The position numbers and the translations under genes are program-made. Of a stretch of 14,080 nt of DNA, positions 1-6,131 are shown in pieces (position 1 is the stretch's first letter; every line of letters starts with the position of its first letter). Origin of the DNA: Alkalimonas sp. (GTDB lineage: Bacteria > Pseudomonadota > Gammaproteobacteria > Enterobacterales > Alteromonadaceae); assembly GCA_022565655.1 (NCBI GenBank), contig JAIUMG010000047.1:1-14080 (forward strand). Direction: 5' to 3'. The notes under the pieces are model-generated. The model ran no database searches. It was not told the DNA's origin and worked only from the letters and a program-made list of their open reading frames with translations.

Positions 1-27
1 ATTTAACGCCGCCTTGCGGCGTTAAAT
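1..27. repeat. Perfect 12-base inverted repeat inside cdd
   Basis: Bases 1-12 (atttaacgccgc) are the exact reverse complement of bases 16-27, separated by ctt. It lies in the codons for about residues 83-91 of the deaminase, just before the expected PCGxC motif. It could form a strong hairpin in the mRNA. No T-run is visible within the window. Confidence 0.75.
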
Positions 28-274
28 CCTGCTGTGGGGTGTACACCAGCAGGGCATCAAACTGACGCTCACCGGCCACCACACCCGCAGCAATGGCATT
101 GCGTTCAGCACAGACGGTGGCGCCATAAGAGGCATTTTCTACATTGCAACCCATGTAGATCTGGCCGCTGACGGCTCTTACAGCCACACCCACCGGAAAC
201 TGGCTGTAGGGCGCATAGGCCTGAGCCGCAGCTGCTTTGGCTGCCTGATACAAAGGCATAAGTTCTGGTGTCAT
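1..274 (-). CDS. cdd: Cytidine deaminase, N-terminal part (gene runs off the left edge)
   Basis: Deaminates cytidine and deoxycytidine to uridine/deoxyuridine in pyrimidine salvage, in the cytosol. The 91 visible residues show the family signature: substrate-binding CNVENASYG at about 43-51, then CAERNA at 55-60 with zinc ligand Cys55 and catalytic Glu57. The spacing fits the small homotetrameric class (about 130-140 aa). The second zinc motif (PCGxC) would lie beyond the window. I chose ATG at 274 because AGGAA sits 5 bases upstream. An in-frame ATG at 292 adds six residues but has a poorer ribosome site. A perfect 12-base inverted repeat falls inside the coding region at the window edge. 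Family call is confident; whether the gene is intact cannot be seen. Confidence 0.9.
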   Translation of the reverse strand, partial: MTPELMPLYQAAKAAAAQAYAPYSQFPVGVAVRAVSGQIYMGCNVENASYGATVCAERNAIAAGVVAGERQFDALLVYTPQQDLTPQGGVK

Positions 275-334
275 TGCTGTTCCTACTGTCATTACTCTGT
301 TCATCCAGACTACCCTCTACGGGCCGGATACACA

Positions 335-363
335 GTTATGACGGTAAAGCCGCTTCAGATCAA
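335..363 (-). promoter_or_regulatory. Possible sigma70 promoter for cdd
   Basis: On the minus strand TTGATC (358-363) and CATAAC (335-340) are 17 bases apart, each matching four of six consensus bases. They lie in the gap between the lipoprotein stop and the cdd start, giving a leader of about 55 bases. This is a motif match only. Confidence 0.35.
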
Positions 364-382
364 GGCAAAGGTTGAAAAAATG

Positions 383-952
383 TTACGGTAGTAACTGCAC
401 AGCGCGAACTGCCAATCGCGCGGCACCACCTTCCTCATCCGTTAAATCTGGTACCAAATAGATGGCATTGACATGCTTTGGTACTATGCCCTGATCCACC
501 GAGGTCGCTGGGGTCCAGTCTGGCCGCTGAAAATCGGCCAGACTCAACTGCACCTGTTGCCAATCTTCAGCCGCAGGCACGATCGCTTGATAATGGGCGT
601 AACTCTGATCGCCTAACTCACCATATTCCTGTTGCGATAACTTAACCACCAAATCGGTACTGCTCTGATACGTCAGTTCAATCCTGGGTTCATCTTGCAA
701 ACGCCCTTCAGGCAAGTCGTAAATCAGCTCCACCCAGGAGTTATTGCTGGCGTCGACTCTGGGGACACGTTGAAACTCGATACGAGCAATCCCCTGCTGG
801 ACCAGCTCACCTTGATAGGAAGCCGAACTGCCATGCGGATCGGTGGCGTAACGCCAGTGGACGGCATCCAACTCACCTGTTTCTGGTAATTCCTGGGGGC
901 TGCAGCCAGCGACTAACAACGCCATAGCACTGATTATTAGATATTTACTCAT
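383..952 (-). CDS. Small lipoprotein of unknown function
   Basis: A 189-residue protein with a lipoprotein signal peptide: hydrophobic stretch at residues 5-16, then lipobox LVAGC with Cys17 as the predicted lipidated residue. Ser follows the Cys, so outer-membrane sorting is likely. The rest is rich in beta-strand-like segments, and the pattern near 130-140 (WQQVQLSLADF) recalls galactose-binding-like jelly-roll modules of the CBM11/CIA30 type, but this resemblance is weak. The start is supported by AGGAG 6 bases upstream. That ribosome site lies within the decayed second omega-amidase reading frame, whose TGA overlaps this ATG. The gene was therefore probably once translationally coupled to the mtnE/omega-amidase operon. 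The role in the cell is unknown. Confidence 0.75.
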   Translation of the reverse strand: MSKYLIISAMALLVAGCSPQELPETGELDAVHWRYATDPHGSSASYQGELVQQGIARIEFQRVPRVDASNNSWVELIYDLPEGRLQDEPRIELTYQSSTDLVVKLSQQEYGELGDQSYAHYQAIVPAAEDWQQVQLSLADFQRPDWTPATSVDQGIVPKHVNAIYLVPDLTDEEGGAARLAVRAVQLLP

Positions 953-1090
953 ACATTGCTCCTGTGATCGGGGGTAATGAACTCAAAATCATCCGCGTCG
1001 AGATAAGCCGGAAACTTTTCTTTAAACTGCTGCAAGGCGGCCAGATCCAGCTCTGCTTACAAAACTGCCGTCTCGTTTGCAGCCACATCA
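949..1090 (-). pseudogene. Orphaned 3' end of an omega-amidase gene
   Basis: Read on the minus strand, this stretch encodes a close copy of the last 40 or so residues of the omega-amidase at 2146-2925, including AYLDADDFE. Over 980-1090 versus 2159-2269 I count 94 identities in 111 bases with no gap. It has no 5' part and carries an in-frame TAA at 1057-1059 where the intact gene has CAG, so it is not functional. It then continues past the similarity and ends in TGA at 949-951, overlapping the lipoprotein ATG. The best explanation is that this is the original end of the gene, cut off when the Abi cassette arrived with a substitute end. The divergence is too large for a recent tandem duplication. 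Confidence 0.85.
980..1090. repeat. Direct repeat copy A (omega-amidase 3' end) flanking the Abi cassette
   Basis: Pairs with 2159-2269 in the same orientation at about 85% identity by hand count. The similarity breaks sharply at 1090/2269, just outside tgatgtggc (minus strand), and fades at 980/2159. The two copies bracket the Abi gene and its leader. Confidence 0.85.
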
Positions 1091-1111
1091 TTGAGAATGT
1101 TCGAATAGTTT

Positions 1112-2047
1112 TCACTTAGCTTGCCACAAAGGATGACTTTTCCAATCAATTGGTAGCCCCATCCCAGCTCTTAAGATTGCACTCTCAGAAGCCTGTGATA
1201 ACAAGCTTTCTATTGATAATTTCCACTCAGCTGCATCTGGCTGACATTTAAGCATCTGATGTATCATAAGAATAATGATAAATAGCCGGTCATTACGCGG
1301 CGTTTTCGGTGGCAACCAGTTTGCATTACGTATTCTTTCGGGACGAATAGCTAATTCCCTATTCCAAAGCCGACTATGATGCGCGCACACATTCCGCACA
1401 TAGGTTAAGACATGCAACCAGTCTTGCAGCTGTTTGTAATGCATACCAAACTCATTAGCTATCTGTTGCTTATCTTCATAACCTGATTTTTTGTCGTTCT
1501 TCAAACCCTTAAAGAGCCTTGAGAGCGCTCCCATACTCATGACTTCGGTCAACATCCAGATCGGAACATTGGGAAAGCCTTGGTAGTTTCGCTCAAAATG
1601 CTTTAAAAACTCATCGGAAGACTCTACGACTGAAACAGTGACTCGCCTGAGCCATTCAGAGTGATTGAATTTTTCATGAAAATTACTAGGATCAAGATGC
1701 CCGAATGCTTTGTATCTATGCCCTATATGGTAACTTAGCTTTGTACGAATTAAGACCTCAACTCGCTCCAGCCCGTCAAGCACGCACAATCGTAGCTTAC
1801 GATCAAAGTTATACAGATCAAGGATTTGATTAAAGTTCGTACCTTGCACGACGTTACTATGGACACTTCCATCTTTATCACGCTTACGAAAAGGGTACCA
1901 GTACGCACTCAAACGATAATAGCTAACCTGCGAAAGAGTCTGTAATGCTTCTGGCTCATTTTCAACTTGAATACCACGCTTGAGCAACCTATCGAGCTGC
2001 TGATCGAAAGTAAGTGCAGGCTTTGTATACCGTTTTTTATCGGCCAT
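1112..2047 (-). CDS. Abi_2/AbiF-type HEPN protein (abortive infection or RNA-regulated toxin)
   Basis: A 311-residue protein of the Abi_2 family (AbiD/AbiF-like). Family landmarks in order: VSYYRLSAYWYPF near 41-53, an R-x5-H segment in RTKLSYHIGH at 101-110, and RNVCAHHSRLWNR at 218-230, whose R218-x4-H223 is the HEPN ribonuclease signature. Family members are linked to phage-triggered growth arrest and RNA cleavage in the cytosol; activity here is inferred. I chose ATG at 2047 because GGAG lies 6 bases upstream. A longer frame from a TTG at 2077 would run through the leader RNA and lacks that support. Base composition is clearly more AT-rich than the flanking mtn genes, and the gene sits between two copies of a host gene end, so it was probably acquired horizontally. 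A structured RNA with its own promoter lies immediately upstream. Confidence 0.88.
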   Translation of the reverse strand: MADKKRYTKPALTFDQQLDRLLKRGIQVENEPEALQTLSQVSYYRLSAYWYPFRKRDKDGSVHSNVVQGTNFNQILDLYNFDRKLRLCVLDGLERVEVLIRTKLSYHIGHRYKAFGHLDPSNFHEKFNHSEWLRRVTVSVVESSDEFLKHFERNYQGFPNVPIWMLTEVMSMGALSRLFKGLKNDKKSGYEDKQQIANEFGMHYKQLQDWLHVLTYVRNVCAHHSRLWNRELAIRPERIRNANWLPPKTPRNDRLFIIILMIHQMLKCQPDAAEWKLSIESLLSQASESAILRAGMGLPIDWKSHPLWQAK

Positions 2048-2060
2048 CCATTGCTCCAAT

Positions 2061-2121
2061 AAAAGAAAAACCGCCAAGGTTTCGCGATACTCTTGCGAGC
2101 ACTAAGCGTGGCGGTTGTGTT
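2061..2121 (-). ncRNA. Putative structured RNA / attenuator upstream of the Abi gene
   Basis: On the minus strand AACCGCCA (2116-2109) pairs perfectly with TGGCGGTT (2076-2069), enclosing a smaller TCGC/GCGA helix. The outer stem runs straight into TTTTTCTTTT (2070-2061), so a transcript of about 60 nt could end there, with partial read-through into the Abi gene 14 bases downstream. Conserved structured RNAs next to abiF genes are known (the abiF RNA motif) and are reported to act as antitoxins, from memory. I cannot check a covariance match. The alternative is a plain intrinsic terminator of the mtnE/omega-amidase transcript. Ends are estimates from the promoter and the U-run. Confidence 0.55.
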
Positions 2122-2127
2122 GTCATA

Positions 2128-2156
2128 AGTATCCGTAGATAGGGTTCAAATGTCAA
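2128..2156 (-). promoter_or_regulatory. Strong sigma70-type promoter for the Abi leader RNA
   Basis: On the minus strand TTGACA (2151-2156, six of six) and GATACT (2128-2133, four of six) are exactly 17 bases apart. The -35 box lies within the last codons of the omega-amidase (LDI and stop), in the part that differs from the orphaned copy A. The predicted start is near 2121, just before the hairpin. Confidence 0.6.
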
Positions 2157-2925
2157 GCAACTCAAAATCATCCGCATCGAGATAAGCGGGGAATTTGTCT
2201 TTAAACTGCTGCAAAGCGGTCAAATCCAACTCTGCCTGCAATACGGCCGCCTGGTTTTCGGCCACATCAGCCAAAGGCTGGCCGATATAATCGAGCAGCA
2301 GGCTGTCACCAGCGTACGCAACGCCGTTGCCATCCTCGCCAACACGATTGCAGCCGATGACATAGGCTTGGTTCTCAATAGCGCGAGCAGCCAGCAAGGT
2401 ACGCCAGGCCAAGCGGCGTGGTGCTGGCCAGTTAGCGACATAAATTAATGCATCGTAATCATTACGGTTGCGGCTAAACACAGGAAAGCGCAGGTCGTAG
2501 CAGGTTTGCAGGCAAAAGCGCATGCCGCGCCATGGAGCGATCACCCGTTTGCTACCCGCCTGATACGCTTCATGCTCACCGGCCATACGAAACAAGTGTT
2601 TCTTATCGTACTGCCAGTGCGCCCCGTCCGGGGTAACAAAGTACAAACGATTGAAGTACTGCCCCTGTTCATGCACGGCGACCGAGCCGCAGATCGCAGC
2701 CTGCGCGGCCCTGGCCTGTTGCTGCAACCAGGGTAAACTGATTTGCCCGGCCGGTTCCGCAATAGCCCGGCTGTCCATCGAAAAGCCGGTGGTAAACATT
2801 TCCGGTAGCACAATGAGATCTTGTGGCGGCAGCGTTTGCAGCTGTGCCGCGAACCGTTGCAAATTTTCTGCTGGCTGCTGCCAGACCAGTTCGGTTTGCA
2901 GCACGGCCACTTTTATAACCGACAT
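2146..2925 (-). CDS. Omega-amidase, YafV/Nit2 type (nitrilase superfamily)
   Basis: 259 residues, typical of the YafV/Nit2 group, which hydrolyses alpha-ketoglutaramate and alpha-ketosuccinamate. The E-K-C triad is visible: Glu42 in LPEMFTTGF, Lys108 in YDKKHLFRM, Cys142 in QTCYDLRFP, plus the second conserved Glu117 in GEHEAY and the ANWPAPR and RAIENQAY segments. The preceding gene is a glutamine/methionine-type aminotransferase. In methionine salvage that pairing lets glutamine serve as amino donor to KMTB, with the amidase removing the alpha-ketoglutaramate product (mtnU role; inferred). ATG at 2925 is supported by GGAGG 4 bases upstream and overlaps the end of mtnE by 13 bases, suggesting coupled translation. 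Its C-terminal codons seem to have been replaced during the Abi insertion; an older end lies at 949-1090. Confidence 0.9.
   Translation of the reverse strand: MSVIKVAVLQTELVWQQPAENLQRFAAQLQTLPPQDLIVLPEMFTTGFSMDSRAIAEPAGQISLPWLQQQARAAQAAICGSVAVHEQGQYFNRLYFVTPDGAHWQYDKKHLFRMAGEHEAYQAGSKRVIAPWRGMRFCLQTCYDLRFPVFSRNRNDYDALIYVANWPAPRRLAWRTLLAARAIENQAYVIGCNRVGEDGNGVAYAGDSLLLDYIGQPLADVAENQAAVLQAELDLTALQQFKDKFPAYLDADDFELLDI
2159..2269. repeat. Direct repeat copy B, inside the intact omega-amidase gene
   Basis: Partner of the repeat at 980-1090. Here the frame is open and forms the present C-terminus of the omega-amidase. Beyond the repeat it ends in a different tail (LLDI and stop). Confidence 0.85.
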
Positions 2926-4064
2926 AACACCTCCGCCGCCTGTTGTAAGGTACTTTCTTCTTTGGCAAAGCAAAACCGCACCAAACGCTGCTCTGGTGGC
3001 GTTTGATAAAAAACACTCAGTGGTATGGCAGCAATTTTATGCTCCCGGGTGAGCCAACGGCAAAACTCCACATCCGGCAGCTCGCTGATGGCACTGTAAT
3101 CGGCCAACTGAAAATACGTGCCTTGCGCCGGCAATAGCTGCAAGCGGCTACCTTGCAAAGCATCCACAAAAGTATCGCGCTTTTGCTGGTAAAAGCCAGC
3201 CAGGCCACTGACCTGCTCTGGGTGCTGTTGCAGCATGACGGCAATCGCATGCTGTGCCGGGGTGAAGCTGGAGAAGGTGACGTACTGATGCACTTTACGA
3301 AACTCCTGCATCAAAGCTGCTGGCGCCACACAGTAACCCAGCTTCCAGCCGGTGATATGAAAGGTCTTACCAAAGGAAAACACCACCAGTGAGCGTGCCG
3401 CCAGCCCGGCAAAACACAGCGCACTTAATTGCGGCTGCTCATCAAACACCATATGCTCGTAGACTTCATCACTCAGACAATACAAGCCATGCTGACACAC
3501 TAAACGCTCCAGTTGCAGCCAGTCGTCGTGTTGAAACACCTGGCTGCTCGGGTTGTGCGGGCTATTGACAATAATCAGTTTGGTTTTTTTATTAATATGA
3601 TTGGCCACCTGCTGCCAATCCACTCGAAAATCAGGCGCAGTGAGTGCCAGATGGACCGTTTTACCGCCAGCCAGCTGCACCGCAGGGGCATAACTGTCGT
3701 AGGCCGGATCAAACACAATCACCTCATCGCCGGGCTGTACCAAGGCCTGGATGGCACAAAATAAAGCTTCCGTGGCACCAGATGTGACGGTGATTTGTTG
3801 CTCCGGGCACAGTGTCTGCTGATAACAGCGAGCAATCAGCGCAGCAATTTGCTGGCGTAACGGCAGGATCCCTGGCATCGGAGCATACTGGTTCAGGCCT
3901 TGCTGACTAAACCGGCTTAGCTGCTCCAGCAAAAAAGGAGAGCAAGCAAAGTCTGGGAACCCTTGCGATAAGTTAATGGCCTGATGCTCAGCCGCTAACT
4001 GCGACATCTGACTGAAAATCGAGGTGCCAATTTGTGGCAATTTGCTGTTGAACTCTTGTTGCAT
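2913..4064 (-). CDS. mtnE: Methionine aminotransferase, YbdL/MtnE type (PLP-dependent class I)
   Basis: 383 residues, full length for fold-type I aminotransferases. Predicted to transaminate 4-methylthio-2-oxobutanoate (KMTB) to methionine, the last step of the salvage pathway, and to act on other large hydrophobic or aromatic substrates. Visible motifs: NLSQGFPDF at 31-39, SGATEA at 95-100, SPHNPSS with Asn171, SDEVYEH with Asp199, and SFGKTFHITGW with the PLP lysine Lys233. The close match in motif wording to E. coli YbdL supports methionine preference over aspartate. ATG at 4064 has AGGA 7 bases upstream; a TTG one codon earlier is less likely. It leads a two-gene operon with the omega-amidase and is divergent from mtnB across a 209-base gap. 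Confidence 0.88.
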   Translation of the reverse strand: MQQEFNSKLPQIGTSIFSQMSQLAAEHQAINLSQGFPDFACSPFLLEQLSRFSQQGLNQYAPMPGILPLRQQIAALIARCYQQTLCPEQQITVTSGATEALFCAIQALVQPGDEVIVFDPAYDSYAPAVQLAGGKTVHLALTAPDFRVDWQQVANHINKKTKLIIVNSPHNPSSQVFQHDDWLQLERLVCQHGLYCLSDEVYEHMVFDEQPQLSALCFAGLAARSLVVFSFGKTFHITGWKLGYCVAPAALMQEFRKVHQYVTFSSFTPAQHAIAVMLQQHPEQVSGLAGFYQQKRDTFVDALQGSRLQLLPAQGTYFQLADYSAISELPDVEFCRWLTREHKIAAIPLSVFYQTPPEQRLVRFCFAKEESTLQQAAEVLCRL

Positions 4065-4092
4065 CAACGGGTCCTGTTTTAAAGGGGCGTGT

Positions 4093-4100
4093 CATACGTC
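4093..4100. promoter_or_regulatory. Weak single MetJ-like box upstream of mtnE
   Basis: atacgtcc matches six of eight bases of AGACGTCT, about 30 bases upstream of the mtnE start, but the neighbouring octamers do not match. MetJ normally needs two adjacent boxes, so this is only suggestive. A small inverted repeat (ggtag/ctacc, around 4114-4130) also lies in this leader. Confidence 0.2.
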
Positions 4101-4188
4101 CGACTCGAGCCATGGTAGGGTTACTCTACCGTAAAACCAGCACAAAATCAGCGCAGCCGCCTATCACGTTCCACCTGACGCAAAGCGG

Positions 4189-4216
4189 TTGCTAATTCAG
4201 GCAATCATGCTATCAT
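4189..4216 (+). promoter_or_regulatory. Probable promoter of the mtnBCD operon
   Basis: TTGCTA (4189-4194) and TATCAT (4211-4216, five of six) are 16 bases apart. The predicted start near 4223 gives a leader of about 50 bases ahead of mtnB. The Met boxes begin just downstream. Confidence 0.5.
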
Positions 4217-4235
4217 TTTAGCCTGTTTTATGTAT

Positions 4236-4251
4236 AGACATCTAAACGTCA
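4236..4251. promoter_or_regulatory. Tandem MetJ operator boxes in the mtnB leader
   Basis: AGACATCT (4236-4243) and AAACGTCA (4244-4251) are two adjacent octamers matching the MetJ consensus AGACGTCT at seven and six positions. Tandem octamers are the known mode of MetJ binding. They lie about 13 bases after the predicted transcription start, where SAM-bound MetJ could block the promoter. The metJ gene is not in the window. Confidence 0.6.
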
Positions 4252-4273
4252 GGCCGTTCAGGAGCGTTATCCC

Positions 4274-4915
4274 ATGCCTCATGCATCACAGCACGTGCAA
4301 CAGCTGAATCCCTATGCCATTGCACTCTGCGCCACGGCTCGCTGGATCGCCAGCCGCCACTGGGTACCCGCAACCGGTGGCAACTTTTCCATTCGAGATG
4401 GTGAGCACAACGCCTTAGTGACAGCATCGGGCAAGGATAAAGGCGAGCTCAGCCCGCACGATTTATTACCCGTGAGTTGGGCAGAAGGGCCACTTGAATG
4501 CCCAGGCACCCCATCGGCCGAAACCGCCTTGCATGCCCGTCTGTACCAGTTAGATCCAGCCATCAAAGCGGTGCTGCACACCCACTCAGTTCAGTCCACG
4601 GTATTTTCCCGCATTATTCAGGCTGATCACTACACCTTTACCGGCTATGAGATGCAAAAAGCCATTCGTGGCCAACAGAGTCATCAGCAGGATTGCCCCA
4701 TTGCCATCTTCGACAACACCCAAGATATCCCTGCCCTGGCCGATTTGGTGCAACAGCAATGGCCACAGGTACGCAGTGCCTCAGCACTTTTAGTTCGTGG
4801 TCACGGCCTTTATGTCTGGGGCCAAAGCTTAGAAGAAGCAAAAAGACATTTAGAGGGATGGGAATTTCTTATACACTGTGAGCTGGAACGTATCCGACTC
4901 ACTGGAGATTTATGA
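4274..4915 (+). CDS. mtnB: Methylthioribulose-1-phosphate dehydratase
   Basis: Dehydrates 5-methylthioribulose-1-phosphate to 2,3-diketo-5-methylthiopentyl-1-phosphate in the cytosolic methionine salvage pathway. At 213 residues it has the usual length. It is a class II aldolase-like zinc protein: TGGNFS at 34-39, catalytic-type Glu83 in SAETALH, zinc ligands His102 and His104 in HTH, and His177 in RGHGLYVWG. ATG at 4274 follows AGGAG by 9 bases. It is first in mtnB-mtnC-mtnD; its stop overlaps the next start as ATGA. Two MetJ-like boxes lie in its leader, so repression under methionine/SAM sufficiency is likely. The following genes exclude fuculose or ribulose phosphate aldolase relatives. 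Confidence 0.95.
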   Translation: MPHASQHVQQLNPYAIALCATARWIASRHWVPATGGNFSIRDGEHNALVTASGKDKGELSPHDLLPVSWAEGPLECPGTPSAETALHARLYQLDPAIKAVLHTHSVQSTVFSRIIQADHYTFTGYEMQKAIRGQQSHQQDCPIAIFDNTQDIPALADLVQQQWPQVRSASALLVRGHGLYVWGQSLEEAKRHLEGWEFLIHCELERIRLTGDL

Positions 4916-5586
4916 AGTACCGCGCCCTGATCACCGATATTGAAGGCACCACCAGCCGCATTGCTTTTGTCACTGAGGTGCTGTTTCCCTATGCGGCCGA
5001 GCATTTACCGGATTTTATCCGAAGCCGTCAGCAGCAAACTGAAGTGGCGCTGGAACTCACAGCGGTGCGTCAGTTGATGAAACAAACCGATGCCGATATC
5101 GAAGCAGTGATCGCCCAATTGCAAGCCTGGATTGCGGCCGATGAAAAAGTGACCCCGCTGAAGACCCTGCAAGGTCTGGTCTGGCGTTTGGGCTACCAGC
5201 AAGGTCATTTTACCGGTCATTTGTATCCGGACGCCGCCGAGCAACTCAAGCAGTGGCATGAACAAGGCGTGCAGCTGTATGTTTATAGCTCTGGTTCTGT
5301 TGAAGCGCAGAAGCTGCTGTTTCGCTACAGTGATTTTGGCGATCTCACGCCGTTATTCAGTGGTTATTTCGATACCCGCATTGGTGGTAAAAAAGATATT
5401 TCATCCTATGCCGCTATTTTGCAGCACCTGCAACTGCCGCCAGGTCAGGTGCTATTCTTATCCGATGTGGTGGCTGAGCTCGGTGCCGCCCGTGAATTGG
5501 GCATCGCTACCTGCCAACTGATCCGTGAGCAGCAGGCTCCGTCCGATCACACCATCGCCGAAGATTTTTATCAGGTCGAGATCTAA
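4912..5586 (+). CDS. mtnC: Enolase-phosphatase E1 (2,3-diketo-5-methylthio-1-phosphopentane phosphatase)
   Basis: A bifunctional HAD-family enzyme that enolises and then dephosphorylates the mtnB product to the acireductone. It has 224 residues, standard for the family. HAD motif I is DIEGTTS with Asp9 and Glu11, motif II is YSSGS at 125-129, the conserved lysine lies in GGKKDISSY near 158-166, and motif III is LFLSDVVAEL at 181-190. The start codon overlaps the mtnB stop (ATGA), so translation is coupled. A two-base gap follows before mtnD. Confidence 0.95.
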   Translation: MKYRALITDIEGTTSRIAFVTEVLFPYAAEHLPDFIRSRQQQTEVALELTAVRQLMKQTDADIEAVIAQLQAWIAADEKVTPLKTLQGLVWRLGYQQGHFTGHLYPDAAEQLKQWHEQGVQLYVYSSGSVEAQKLLFRYSDFGDLTPLFSGYFDTRIGGKKDISSYAAILQHLQLPPGQVLFLSDVVAELGAARELGIATCQLIREQQAPSDHTIAEDFYQVEI

Positions 5587-5588
5587 CT

Positions 5589-6131
5589 ATGTCCAGCTTA
5601 ACCATTTTTCATACCAGCCGCCCCGAACAACCAAGCTTTCAAAGCAGCGACCCCGCGGAGATTGCTACCAAACTTGAGCAGCAAGGGATCCGCTTTGAAC
5701 AATGGCAAGCAAGCGCAGAGATAGATGCCAGCACCAGCCATGAAGCCATTATCACCGCCTACGCTGATGATATCGCGCGGCTTAAGCAGCAAGGGGGTTA
5801 TGTCACGGTGGATGTGATTTCACTAAGCAGCGATCACCCGGATAAAGCCGCATTTCGGCAAAAGTTTCTGGCCGAGCACACCCACAGTGAAGATGAAGTA
5901 CGCTTTTTTGTTCGTGGTGAAGGCCTGTTCTGCCTGCATTTAGGCGATCACATCTATCAGGTGCTGTGCCAGCAAAACGACTTGATCAGTGTGCCGGCCA
6001 ATACGCCACACTGGTTTGATATGGGTAGCGAACCCAACTTCACAGCTATTCGTTTGTTTAATAATCCAGAGGGCTGGGTCGCCAACTTTACCGGCAGTGA
6101 TATTGCCAATCAGTTCCCGTTGTTGCCTTAA
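5589..6131 (+). CDS. mtnD: Acireductone dioxygenase (cupin)
   Basis: Oxidises the acireductone with O2 to KMTB plus formate (Fe form, on pathway) or to methylthiopropionate, formate and CO (Ni form). It has 180 residues, the usual bacterial length. Cupin metal ligands are clear: His97, His99 and Glu103 in HTHSEDEVRFF, and His141 in NTPHWFDMG. It starts two bases after the mtnC stop and ends the mtnBCD operon. No convincing T-run terminator follows: a GGGCCAC/GTGGCCC stem (6153-6159/6169-6175) lies 22 bases after the stop without one, so some read-through into the peptide module is possible. Confidence 0.95.
   Translation: MSSLTIFHTSRPEQPSFQSSDPAEIATKLEQQGIRFEQWQASAEIDASTSHEAIITAYADDIARLKQQGGYVTVDVISLSSDHPDKAAFRQKFLAEHTHSEDEVRFFVRGEGLFCLHLGDHIYQVLCQQNDLISVPANTPHWFDMGSEPNFTAIRLFNNPEGWVANFTGSDIANQFPLLP

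Noticed and set aside
2048..2077. Ten-residue N-terminal extension of the Abi protein from a TTG at 2077.
   Set aside because: It would translate through the hairpin and U-run and lacks a ribosome site. ATG 2047 has GGAG 6 bases upstream and fits the family start.
2069..2116. The inverted repeat upstream of the Abi gene as an integron attC site.
   Set aside because: The arms lack the GTTRRRY/RYYYAAC core, and there is no integron integrase or neighbouring cassette.
2926..2973. Sixteen-residue upstream extension of the omega-amidase.
   Set aside because: It would overlap mtnE further, and the nitrilase fold begins at IKVAVLQTELVW. ATG 2925 has a GGAGG ribosome site.
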